Assembly: GCA_963921935.1 (NCBI GenBank)
Contig: OY998184.1
Coordinates: forward strand, 34,977,256-35,041,255
DNA length: 64,000 nt
Source of the DNA: Galeruca laticollis
Lineage: Eukaryota > Arthropoda > Insecta > Coleoptera > Chrysomelidae
Direction of reading: 5' to 3'
The position numbers were made by a program, and so were the translations under genes. Position 1 is the first letter of the stretch. Each line of letters starts with the position of its first letter. Shown one piece after another: positions 45,591-56,290 of this stretch. The notes under the pieces were generated by a model, which saw nothing but the letters and a program-made list of their open reading frames with translations, had not been told where the DNA came from and ran no database searches.

Positions 45591-45752
45591 GGTCACGTGA
45601 CCCTATTTTAAATTTCCCGCGATTTAAAAAAGTAGCAAAGCTGAAAATGTTGAGCTTTTGTCACTGGAAAGTGAGCGACATGCAACTTCTTTGTTCTAAG
45701 CACAGACCACTTCTCTGGTTCTATGTTTGATTAGTGTAAACAATGGATTCAG
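45591..45752 (+). promoter_or_regulatory. possible promoter with palindromic E-box and first coding exon
   Basis: GGTCACGTGACC (45591-45602) is a perfect 12-bp palindrome containing CACGTG, like MITF/TFEB or USF sites. About 140 bp further on, ATGGATTCAG|GTAAGG (45743-45752) looks like a minimal coding first exon with a good donor. Downstream only TE sequence is recognised, so a gene here is speculative; the region 45401-45857 otherwise shows nothing. Confidence 0.3.
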
Positions 45753-45857
45753 GTAAGGTAAATATTTCAAAAGATTAATTGGTAAAGTATGGAAATATAC
45801 GTTTTAAACGATAAGGTATTTTAAAAGATTTAATTTATTAGTAAAATATGAAAATAT

Positions 45858-46991
45858 ATGAAATTGACTGTCTCGACCCTTACTTCGTGGAATATGCTCA
45901 TATTAGTGTTTTTAAATGAAACTCAAGGTCTCTAGTTAATTCCACAATATAATACAAGTTATTGAAAATTCTAAAAAATTGACAATTGTTTCGATAAATC
46001 AATATCATCGTCAGAATGACAGAAGTTACATTTCATTTTATGCCTACCTGATGTTTAGTAGTTATATTTTTGGCTAGACCAAGAAGTAACCTAACTTGTG
46101 ATTGGCTTAATATATGTTTATAGAAAAAAGAAGAAGATGTGATATTACAAATATTGAAGCTTAGATATTATTAGCCCTATGGTGATATCCTGGATATCAT
46201 TTTTCCAATTAAGATCAGTATAACTGTGCAATGATATAGAAAACCAGGAAAACTATATCTGCTGATCTTTACAATTATCACTTAAGAAGACAGTTTATTA
46301 GTGGAGAATTCCCTAGATTTAACTGTTCATTGACAACTTCATATTGTGGGTTTCTTAAATGTCTTCTAATTTCCAGTTCTTCAAGGAAATCCAGTTCTTG
46401 TTTCTTTTCACAAATATGCAGCACTTCTAGTTCTGTGTTAGGTGTCAATGAATGATTGGTGTCAAGTAGATGTTTTGCGTAGTGAGATTTATCTGGTTGT
46501 TTTAATCTGTAAGCTCGTAAGTGCTCACTGTATCGTATTTCAAAATTCCTAAGGGTCTGACCCAAATAGACAGCATTACATTCTGGACATTTGAGTTTAT
46601 ATATACCTGACTTCTTTAATAGTGGTATTTTTGTTTTTACATTTAACAATTTTGTACTAACGTTACTTTCTGTTTTAAAAGAAATTGTTGCATTCGTTGC
46701 TGAAGATATTATCTTTGAAATATTATTAGAAATATTTCCTGCATATGTGATGGTTTTATAAGTTTTAATTTCATCAGTTTGTTTAGGATATATTAGTTGT
46801 AATGCCACTTTTTTCTCTTTTTTACTAATTAGTTTATTTATCATATCTAATGGATAACCGTTAGATGTTGCTATTTGTCTAATTGTATTAATCTCTCTAT
46901 CAAAATTACATTTGTTCATAGGAACTGAAAAAGCTCTATGTATCATTGAATTATATGCTGCTAGTCTGTGTGAGACAGGGTGGTTAGAATA
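45858..46991 (-). mobile_element. Penelope-like element with GIY-YIG ORF, 5'-truncated
   Basis: The ORF 46946-46278 (222 residues) is open. MIHRAFSVPMNKCNFDREINTIRQIATSNGYP is the linker that follows RT in Penelope-like elements (extended upstream as NHPVSHRLAAYNS). The endonuclease follows: KSGIYKLKCPECNAVYLGQTLRNFEIRYSEH..AY, with GIY, YLG (for YIG), the catalytic Arg and the EH pair, then HYAKHLLDTNHSL. Its 3' noncoding tail (46277-45858) matches both arms of the copy in Gypsy-A. The RT domain is missing. Penelope-like elements use this nuclease to nick target DNA. Confidence 0.8.
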
Positions 46992-47400
46992 AATTTACCG
47001 AAAACCAACACAGACTGATGTGACAATTCCATTCAATTCTCTCTCTCAATACACACTTTCATTACGACTGTGTTTAAATAGAATGCATTGCGTCTTTTTG
47101 TTATTCATGATTAAAGAGTTCCCTTCAAACCATTCAGCCATTTTTAAAATTACAGATGTTGTCTTAGTTTTCATTTCATTATAATTATCTCCAACAATGA
47201 GCACATTTGTATCATCAGCATAATTTGTTAGTGTAGTTGTTATATCATTTAAAAACAGTTCTAGATGATTTATGTAGAGTATGAACAGGATTGGACCAAG
47301 CACACTGTCTTGAGATACACCCAGTGTAACTTCTCTGGCATTAGAAGTATATTCAGAAGAGTTTGTTTTAATGCAGACTTTTTGAGAACGGTCTAGAGTC
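46992..47400 (-). pseudogene. Jockey-type LINE RT fragment, next to a flipped Penelope-like piece
   Basis: Minus strand 47370-47046: VTLGVSQDSVLGPILFILYINHLELF, TNYADDTNVLIVGDN and WFEGNSLIMNNKKTQCILF, an RT palm with YADD. Between it and the Penelope-like element, 46992-47045 reads on the plus strand IYRKPTQTDVTIPFNS, the RT-linker motif that should precede the neighbouring minus-strand ORF. Confidence 0.7.
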
Positions 47401-47403
47401 TAG

Positions 47404-47720
47404 GTGCCTCCTCCCACGATCAATACTCTGCGGGGTTCGGTAGGGTGGGAATTCAGTACTATCTCCGGGTCGATACTCGAAGAAGATTTCGTACCCGCGA
47501 GGAATGCTTTTGTCCCAGGATCAATTCTCACCGGGAGTTCAGCGACGGATAGGGTTGGTTTGTGTTCTACCCTCCGGATCAATACTCGACAGAGGGGTAG
47601 GACATGTACCTAGGGTTAACCGTTATCTCCGGATCAATCCTCAACAGAGATTCGACGGCTAACGCTGACGGCGTTCGAAACTTCCTTGCAACGGCGGTGC
47701 CAGGATCAAGTTTCTGGTAA
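47404..47720. repeat. degenerate ~50-70 bp tandem repeats (GGATCAATACTCnnC core)
   Basis: The core (G)GATCAATnCTC recurs near 47417, 47467 (GGTCGATACTC), 47517, 47575, 47631 and, degenerate, 47703. Both strands have open frames because of the repeats (minus: R-I-D-P-G/E recurring). GC-richer than the surroundings. It could be coding in origin or belong to the 5' part of the following BEL element. Confidence 0.55.
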
Positions 47721-48126
47721 CAGGTTTCGTCTTCGCTTTTACGCATAAAGGCTTAACCTTTAGTATGAAGCTACCTATCACTCCTGGTGTCAGGTTAGAG
47801 CTTGACTGGTGTTTGAATTCTCCCTAATGTATGTCCGTGATTCATTTCTATAGTTTTACGGCGAAAGTACCGCCATCTCGGTGTGGGACGTCCAAACTTG
47901 TTATAGTATCGCTCTGGTCTGTTCTTACGACGTAGGTAACTGTTGTAGGAGCTACTCGCCATGGTGTTGGAGTACTGGTTTGACGCCAGTGTCGTTACAC
48001 AGTATAACAGTCTTGAAATCCCTACCTAAATAATGTATATTCTTCATTTTATTTTCATTCGACATTAGATCATCATCATTTAAGCTTGAAACATTTGATT
48101 CCAAATGACTAATTCCCTCATCGTCC
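47721..48126. other. unassigned, 5' flank of the BEL element
   Basis: No LTR was recognised. The minus strand has a short ATG-started frame from 48130 (MDDEGISHLESNVSSLNDDD, to about 47957) without a known domain. Confidence 0.35.
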
Positions 48127-51100
48127 ATGTTAAAATTTAGAACTTTGGAATCGGTTCAATTTTCTATTACTACTTTATCTACCAATGTAGATAAATCTAA
48201 AAACAAGTTTTATAACTCGAAGCATTGTAATAAACCTTCAACATATACATTTCTTGCAAATACACAACAAAACAGTAGTAACTTGAAATATATCTTATGC
48301 TCCTCTTCTCACCTACTGTATAAATGTCAATCATTTTTGGCCAAGATGCCACAAGAAAGATTTTCTTTTGTTAAGCAGCACCAGTTATGTGTTAACTGTT
48401 TAGTATCTTCTCATTCTATTAAAATGTGTTCATCCACACAAAGATGTAAAATTTGTCGATTTCCTCATCATACTGTGTTACATTTTCCAAAAAATTCTCC
48501 TAATTCTAATCACATGAATAATTCGATTTCCACTTCTGACAATCTCACGAATACTTCTAGTGATAATTCTAGCTCTTCAATTACAAATGGTCATTGTATT
48601 ACAAATAGTTTAACATTACCACAATCTACGGTTTTATTATCTACTTGTGAAGTGCAGATTAAGGACATTCGAGGTAATTTTCAAAAAATCCGCTTTTTAC
48701 TTGACACAGGCTCCATGGCTAACTTTATATCCGAAAAATGTATTAGAAAACTTGGACTTTCTCACAAACACTGCTCTATTCCCATTGAAGGCCTCAGTGG
48801 AATGACTACCTTTACAAATCGAGGCACAGCACGTTGTATCATTAAACCATGTGGCGAAGAAAATCCTGTTTTTTCATTCGAAGCTATTATTATTCAAGTT
48901 TGTTCTGACCAGCCGAAAGTCTTCATTAATCGTGCAGAATTGACATATATTCAAGATTTAAACTTGGTGGATAGTAGATTTCATATTCCCGAACCCTTGG
49001 ATATGATTCTTGGAGCTGAATTAATACCTTTAATTTTGAAATCAGGTCGTATATTTGAAAATGCGGATCAACCTGTCGCTTTAGAAACTGTTTTTGGTTA
49101 TATTCTTCAAGGACGAACAAACTGCTCTTATTCCTCAAACAATTATTCTTTAAGTTGCCTTGCATCATTGGATATAAATCTTGATATACAATTGCAAAGG
49201 TTTTGGGAGATCGAACAGATTGTCAAAGCTACATTCCCAGCATCCCCAGAAGATAAGAAATGCGAAGAAATTTATAAGACTTCCACCTTTCGAGAAGCTT
49301 CTGGAGGATTTTTGGTACCTCTGCCATTTCATCAATCTTTCCCCAATTTTATTGATACTTATACACAAGGTCATCGGAGATTTTCAATGCTAGAAAATAG
49401 ATTATTAAAATCGTCTGAATTACACATCAAATACTGTGAGTTCATGCAAGATTATCTTAACAGTGGACATATGATTCCGGCCCCACTGAATGATTATAAA
49501 TCTTCATCTGCTTATTACATACCCCATCACGCCGTCTTTAAAGAACAACTTTCAGGTTCTCAAATAATTTTCAAAATTCGAGTTGTGTTCGATGCGAGTT
49601 TGTGTGATGTACAGGGTGTCTCACTTAATGACACTCTTGTAGTTGGCCCAAAACTTCAACGTGATATTTTTACAATACTTTCAAGATTTCGATTTTTCTC
49701 TCATGTTTTTGTCTGCGATATAAAGCAAATGTACAGACAAATTAACGTACAATCTCAGTTCTGGAATTATCAAAGAATTCTTTGGCGCTTTAAGCCCAGT
49801 GAACCTCTTCAGGAATTTTTTTTGCGAACCGTAGTCTACGGAATTTCGAGTTCTCCGTTTTTAGCTCAACGAACTTTGAAAGAATTGGTCATACAAGAGC
49901 AATCATCTTTTCCTCGAGCATTTAAAATGATTTATCATCAATTCTACATAGATGATGGCTTGCTTGGAAGCAATGATCTAAGTTCAGCCATTTCACTTCA
50001 ATCTGAATTAATTCAGCTCATGCAACGAGGTTGTTTTCAATTGAGCAAATGGGCAAGTAATCATCCTGCTCTTTTAGCTCAAGTAAGTCATTCCGATCGC
50101 CAAGAATCGTGCAACTTTGATAAAGATGAACCATCCTTTATTAAAGTGTTAGGGCTCAAATGGGATCCTAATATAGACTGTTTCTCTTATTCCATTTGAA
50201 CGGATTTGTACAAAACGAATCATCCTGTCTGAAATAAGTCGAGTTTTTGACCCCCTTGGATTTATTTTCCCATGTCTTCTACTTGCAAAACGTCTTTTAC
50301 AACAATTGTGGGAATCCAAGGCTTCCTGGGATGATCCTCCTTCAAAGGATATCTTGGATGTCTGGTCAAGGTTTAAGATAGAAATGCCGAATTTAGCTAA
50401 TATTAAAATTCCGCGCCATGTAGGTTCCAGTTCTATTTCCCGGATTGAGCTACATGGGTTTTGTGACGCCTCACAAGTTGGCTATGCTAGTGTTGTCTAT
50501 TTCCGAATTCTCGAATCTTCTGGACTTGTGAGAACGTTCTTAATTTGTGCGAAATGTTGAGAATCCCCATTAAAAACACAATCTATAGCAAGACTTGAAC
50601 TTATGGGTTCCATTTTATTGGCCGATCTAATGCACTTTGTTAAATAAAGCTATAGTGACCTAGTCGTTTTTGATGCTATTTATGCTTGGACAGATTCTAT
50701 GGTAACTCTTGCTTGGTTATCTTCAACTCCACATAGATGGAAAACATTTGTAGCTAATAGAGCCAGTCATGTTCAATATCTCATTCCCCCCTCTCTTTGG
50801 TATTATGTTCCCTCTTCCCAGAATCCAGCTGACTGAGCTAGTCGAGGTCAAACCCCAGCACAGCTTTTAGAAACTCTTATTTGTTGGTCAGGTCCTGAAT
50901 TTTTAACTCAGTCTAGTAATACACGGCCTACTTAAACTAATAACAAGTTAAATTTATCTGAAATACCTCAGGAAGAACAAAGGGTTATACTATCTGCCTG
51001 CACTTCCTCTGACAATTCCATCTTTACCCTTTTAAATAAATTTTCCTCTTTAACCAAGACTATGCGAATTGTAGCGTAGCGTAGATTCAAAGCTTAATGT

Positions 51101-52442
51101 TACAATATCAGTCTCAAATAAGCTTGGATGTAGATAATGCCTTTAAAATTATTATAAAATGTGTACAGCGACATACATTTTCTGACATTTTTCTTAAAAT
51201 TAAACATAATCAACTATTACCTAAGCCTTTTAGAAATCTCGCCCCTTTCATTGACTCCTTTGGGTTGCTTAGAGTTGGTGGTCGAATCAGAAATTCGGAG
51301 TTTTCGTTTGATGTTGAACATCCTATTTTGTTACCCAAATCACACCAACTAACCCACTTGATAATTGAAGCAGTTCATCAGGAACACTTTCATCCAGGTT
51401 TAAAAACATTACACTATTTATTATTACAACAATTTTGGATTTTATCTCCACGTAGTGCAATTTATAAATGTCTTTCAAGTTGCATTCGTTGTTTTCGTTG
51501 CAAACCAAGATCTTACAACCCATATATGGCTGATTTGCCCTCTATAAGAGTTTCTCAAGTCGAGGCTTTTTCATCAGTTTGTATTGATTTTGCTGGTCCA
51601 TTTTCACTTTCGATGAGTAAACATAGAGGTGCAAAAACCTACAAAGGTTGAGTTTGTGTTTTTGTTTGCACATCCACAAATGGTATTCAGCTACTTCAGA
51701 TTTAAGTTCTGAAACTTTCTTAGCCGCCTTTAGACGCTTTATCGCCTGACGTGGAAAATGTCTCACCATTACCAGCGACCAAGGCACAAATTTTAAGGGT
51801 GCTAATAATGAACACCTTGACATGGCTAAAACTATCGCGCAGAAATTGTCCATTTCTTGGAATTTCAACCCCCCAAGTAGTCCACATTTTAATGGACTCG
51901 CCGAGGCGGGGGTAAAATCATTTAAAACTCATTTTTATAGAGTCTTAGGTACTCAGATACTACCTTTTGAAGAATTCTATACCCTCTTGTGTCAGATCGA
52001 AGCACTTTTGAACTCACGCCCGTTGTGTGAGATTAGTAGCGATCCGAATTACTTACAACCTCTTACGCCGGGGAACTTTCTAATTCTTGAACCCCTCCAT
52101 AGTCCTATTCCCGAGGTACATCTAACACCTTTATCTTTAAATAGATTGAATTGATGGCAATTGCTGCAAAGTATGCGGAGTGACTTTTGGAACCGTTGGT
52201 CGCAAGAATATATTCATTCTCTTCAAGAGAGATATAAATGGACCCAACCTTCACATCCTTTTGTTAAAGTTGGTTTAGTTTTAATTAAAGATGAACAAAC
52301 GCCTCCACTGAATTGGCAGCTTGCGAGAGTTATCGGTGTGCACCCTGGTCGGGACAATGTGGTACGTGTGGTTACATTGAAAACCAACCATGGCGTTATG
52401 CAACGCTCTGTGGTAAAAATTTTCTCCTTGCCGGTTAATTAA
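48127..52442 (+). pseudogene. BEL/Pao gag-pol, 5'-truncated, mostly open
   Basis: An open frame of 690 codons (48127-50199) has the BEL-type zinc region LLYKCQSFLAKMPQERFSFVKQHQLCVNCL...H..KMC...CKICRFPHHTVLH. Protease follows with LLDTGSMANFIS and MILGAELIP, then RT with KIRVVFDAS, FVCDIKQMYRQI and the catalytic FYIDDGLLG. Broken frames then give RNase H (HGFCDASQVGYASVVY, ARLELMGS, AWTDSMVTLAWL; 50455-50730). Integrase is spread over 51097-52154: VGGRIRNS...HPILLP, HPGLKTLHYLL...CIRC, VCIDFAGPFSLSMSKHRGAKTYKG-stop, ISWNFNPPSSPHFNGLAEAGVKSFK with the catalytic Glu. The terminal DUF5641-like domain WQLARVIGVHPGRDNVVRVV occupies 52302-52440. Breaks include 50197 (stop), 50558, 51649 and 52152. 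The capsid part of gag is missing. Confidence 0.9.
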
Positions 52443-52573
52443 TTTATTATTACTTTAATTAGCTATAGTATTTAAGTCGTTTTGTAGATTTAAGCGCGGG
52501 AATATTCTATTTATTTTTTTTTCTCACATTATATTTTTTTATCTTTGTATTCCATTTGGTTAAAAAACATTCG

Positions 52574-52894
52574 TTTTGGTGGGGTGAATGTTAAGGAATC
52601 TCTTGTATTTTAAATTTTGCCGTTCAACACATCATTGGCGCATGGTTGATAAAACGTCGACATGCCCAGACGGTAGTACTTCGTAAACTTTCGCACGGTA
52701 AACATTAATTTTCGATACAAACCGGTAAAATTGTTCGGACGAAATTCTATCAAAAGGTGTACCAAAAAACATATCTTCAACCTTCCCAGGCGCCTAGATA
52801 CGTACGGCATGACAACTTCACCAGGTAGGAGCCTTATAAATTCTTTTTCTTTATATGCGTTGATGATGATGTGTTATATTTTGGTTAACTACTA
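52574..52894 (+). repeat. polypurine tract and 3' LTR of the BEL element
   Basis: TTTTGGTGGGGTGAA (52574-52588) then TGTTAAGGAATCTC, the usual BEL junction. The LTR is followed to the mariner insertion at 52895 and may finish with a few bases beyond it (…AGAAATACA at about 54145-54153). No 5' LTR is available to confirm the end. Confidence 0.5.
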
Positions 52895-54143
52895 CGAGGA
52901 TGTATTGATATCTAGTTAGCCTAGGCCAGTTCCATGCATAAACAAAATATTGCGTTACCATAGTAACGAACAATAACTTATTAGAAGTGTCAGTGTAAAG
53001 TTTGACGTCAAAAAAGTAAACCAGAGTTACGCAATAAATTAAAAGAAAAAATATGTCCACCGAAATTGTGAAAATAGAAACATTAGAGTATCGAGCCATC
53101 ATCAAGTACCTGTATTTAAAAGGGTTAAGAGGTAAGCATATTTACGAAGATATGCTTAATACTCTTGCTGATCAATGTCCTTCGTATGCGACCGTGAAAA
53201 ATTGGACTGCAAGCTTCAAAAGAGGTAAATTTTCCATTGAAGATGATGACCGATCGGGAAGGCCAGTTTCTGTGTCAGTCCCTGAAAATATAGATGCAGT
53301 TCATGACATGATTTTATCAGACCGTCGAATTGCGCTAAAATGGATATCTGAAGCACTGAATATTTCATACGAACGCGTTCATCATATAGTTCACGTCAAT
53401 TTGGACATGAGAAAAATTGCTGCAAAATGGATCCCCAAATGTTTGAATGTTGACCAAAAGCGTGCAAGGGTAGAAGCATCTCGTTCGATCTGTGCTCGAT
53501 TTGAAAATTATGTAGACTTCTTAAACCGAATTGTTACTATGGATGAGACTTGGGTACATTTCTACGATCCAGAAACAAAGCAACAATCGGTGGAATGGCG
53601 ACACTCTGGTTCTCCAAGACCTAAGAAGTTTCGTGTCCAAAAATCAGCTGGAAAAGTTCTTGCTTCAGTTTTTTGGGATTGCCATGGAGTAATCATGATT
53701 GATTTTTTGGATAAGAGTAGAACAATAACTGGAGATTACTATTCGACATTACTGACCAGTCTACGGGAAAACGTTAAAGAGAAAAGACGTGGAAAGCTAT
53801 CCAAAGTTGTTTTGTTTTTGCAGGACAACGCCCCTGCACACAAATATCATGTTGCCATGCAAAAAATTCGTGATTTAAGGTTTGAATTACTAGAACATCC
53901 CCCTTATTCACCAGATTTGGCTCCGTCCGACTATCATCTCTTTCCTCAACTGAAAAAAAGTTTGAAAGGTCGTAAATTTTCTTCCAACGAGGAGGTAATT
54001 TTTTTTGAAGGTCTGGAGACGTTGCAGGTTCGCTGTAATTAATGTATCCAATTAAGAGGAGAATATGTTGAGTAATAAAATACTTTGACATTGAAATTTT
54101 GTTTGGTTCTATAGTAGCCTAAGAATTTTTCAATATATCCTCG
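52895..54143 (+). mobile_element. mariner transposon, nearly full length
   Basis: Inverted ends CGAGGATGTATTGATATCTAG... and CGAGGATATATTGAAAAATTC... (reverse complement of the right end), with a TA duplication at 52893-52894 and 54144-54145. Length 1249 bp, normal for mariner. It sits in or beside the BEL LTR. Confidence 0.85.
53053..54042 (+). CDS. mariner transposase, C-terminally damaged
   Basis: 329 residues from ATG 53053; family members are usually about 345. N-terminal helix-turn-helix region YLKGLRGKHIYEDMLNTL...SYATVKNW; linker KWIPKCLN in place of the usual WVPHEL. Catalytic triad: VTMDETWVHFYDPE, VLFLQDNAPAH and YSPDLAPSDYHLFP. The second and third Asp are separated by 34 residues (D,D34D). 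Near the end, after FSSNEEV, an in-frame loss of about a dozen codons occurs, then LEGLETLQVRCN-type sequence and a TAA in place of a Lys codon; a CIQLRGEYVE tail continues in frame for another ten codons. All catalytic Asp remain, so only the C-terminus is affected. Confidence 0.9.
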   Translation: MSTEIVKIETLEYRAIIKYLYLKGLRGKHIYEDMLNTLADQCPSYATVKNWTASFKRGKFSIEDDDRSGRPVSVSVPENIDAVHDMILSDRRIALKWISEALNISYERVHHIVHVNLDMRKIAAKWIPKCLNVDQKRARVEASRSICARFENYVDFLNRIVTMDETWVHFYDPETKQQSVEWRHSGSPRPKKFRVQKSAGKVLASVFWDCHGVIMIDFLDKSRTITGDYYSTLLTSLRENVKEKRRGKLSKVVLFLQDNAPAHKYHVAMQKIRDLRFELLEHPPYSPDLAPSDYHLFPQLKKSLKGRKFSSNEEVIFFEGLETLQVRCN

Positions 54144-54340
54144 TAGAAATACAGTCAAATAGTAATTTTTTCATATTTTCATCTTTAACAATGAGTGATA
54201 ACGAAAAATAAAATATAATTTTCAATTCAATCGAAAATAGGAATGACACAAACATTAACAATCCCTCCAATTCAACAACCATTCGAACAGGATCATCCTC
54301 CCAAATAAATTTTACAAATTGTACAATAAATCATTTATAC

Positions 54341-54825
54341 TGTTACGAAACAGCACACTGGTATAGATCCTAAATCCGACCCTGTCTAAGCCAGGTATGA
54401 AAATTAAAATTATGGCGGATACGCAGTGTTTTTATAACTGTTTTGGACTATCTTATCTAAGCATTGTTTTTGTGACCAGACTTATCTAGAAAAGGCCAGA
54501 ATCAATTATTTGTGTGTGTAAGCCGCAGCCCGGAATTTTCTAGTAAGAAAGGCATTAATATAAATAAGGACCGATCAGCGGAGGAGTTAGTTGATAAAGT
54601 GATCTCGAGAAATAAACAAAAATCACCGAACAGTAAAGTGCTAATATAAAGTTTGTGTGCATATAAATTAAATTTAAGTGATTAGTTAAGTATATATAAA
54701 TTAAGTGTTAGTGAGTTAGTGTTTAAATAAATTAGTAAGTAGCCATACCGTGTGTTTAAAATTTATCCCACCCGTTTATTGTTTAAATAAATTAGAATAA
54801 CATTACATTGGTGTCAGGTGTGGGG
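54341..54825 (+). repeat. 5' LTR and primer binding site of Gypsy-D
   Basis: LTR 54341-54807, TGTTACGAAACAGC...ATTACA, then TTGGTGTCAGGTGTGGGG. An AATATAAATAAGG box near 54557-54569 may be the promoter. Confidence 0.85.
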
Positions 54826-54851
54826 TAATATAAATAAATTGCTACGTAAAA

Positions 54852-56290
54852 ATGGCCAAGAGTCTATGTGACCTCAAAGTGGCGGAACTAAGAGCAGAAT
54901 TGGAAGATCGTGAGTTGGAAACGTCCGGTAAGAAAAGTGAATTAGTAGAACGACTTAAAGTGGCACTGGAAAATGACGGCTTTGATCCAGAAACAGTTTT
55001 ATTTAATGAAGAGGCTTCTACCTTAATCTCGTGAATTTCTGCTAACATGGACGAGAAGATTTCTGCCATGGAAGAGAAACTTTCAACGAATGTGAAAAAC
55101 GATATTTTTGCTTTGAAGAACGATATATCTGCCGATATATTATTAATGAAAAACGACATTGCCGCTGACGTTGAAAATGAAATTTCGTCTCTAAAATCTG
55201 AAATCGAGAATAAGATTACAACTATAGACGAGAAAATCAAGGAGTTAGAGGAAAAGACTGCCGATTCAAGAACGCGAGGCACGCCAGAGGAAGAAAACAA
55301 GGAGCAAACGAAACCTTGCAAGCCAAAAACACTACCTAAGTTTGAAGACATTGGCAGTTTTACCCGAGTCAAGGTCCCAACGTTCGATGGAAAAATGTCG
55401 TGGACCAATTATGTGAAACAATTTGAAGCAGCCGCTATAGTGAATAATTGGTCCGATAGGGAGAAGGCAATAAACTTAACCATCGCGCTTCGGGGAGATG
55501 CCTTAGATGTACTTCAGACGATACCGCTTGAAGAAATGGATGACTTCGAGCTGCTGAAGAAGAGGTTGGACATGCGATATGGTCACGAACATTTGGAACA
55601 GTTGTACAGATTCCAGCTGAAGAACCGAAGGCGGAAACGTGACGCACCCTTTCAAGAGTATAAAATGGATATTGCCCGACTAGTTCGATTTGCTTATCCA
55701 TCAGCACCCGAGAACATGATGGAATGTTTAGGCATCCAGGCCTTTATTGACGGCTTGTGTGACCACGATATGGAGAAGACGCTTCGATTAGCCCATCCTA
55801 AAACATTGGCCGATGCATTGACTGCTGCTCTTGAATATGAAGCAGCCACGATGACTTCGGGATACAACAAAGATAGGACCATATAGGAAGAAGGTGACGA
55901 TGACAGACTTGACCAGATCGTCAACCTGTTGAATGGTATGGTAGACAAGAAGCCGAAGAAAATCAGGTGCTGTCATTGTGACGAGCTAGAGCATGCACGC
56001 AGTTCGTGTAAGCGTCCTACGACTCCTGTAAACCAAGAACCTCTTAAATGCAAAGCAGCCAAGAAAAGCTCGCGGTACAACAAAGGTAGAACCATGCAGA
56101 AAGAAGATAACGATGACAAATTTGATCAGATCGTCAACTTGTTGAAAGGTATGGCAGACAAGAGGCCGAAGAAGATCAAATGCCGGAAGTGTGGCGAGCT
56201 AGAGCACGTACGCAGTCCGTCTAAGCTCCCCAAGACTCCTGTAACCCAAGAACTCCAGACACAGGGGAAATCAGACAGGGGTGAACATCC
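54852..56290 (+). pseudogene. gag of Gypsy-D (SAP, coiled coil, capsid-like, two CCHC)
   Basis: MAKSLCDLKVAELRAELEDR... with SGKKSELVERLKVAL is the SAP motif. A TGA at 55032-55034 is followed in the same frame by the coiled coil (ISANMDEKISAMEEKLSTNVKND...) and the capsid-like domain SWTNYVKQFEAAAIVNNW...LKKRLDMRYGHEHLEQLY (about 55397-55610). A TAG at 55885-55887 precedes knuckles CCHCDELEHARSSC (55968-56010, intact CX2CX4HX4C) and CRKCGELEHVRSPS (56181-56223, last Cys to Ser). The 213-bp duplication is 55841-56266. Only two stops separate this from an open gag. Confidence 0.85.

Noticed and set aside
47404..47613. Open frames on both strands
   Set aside because: Caused by the degenerate tandem repeats; no start context or domain.
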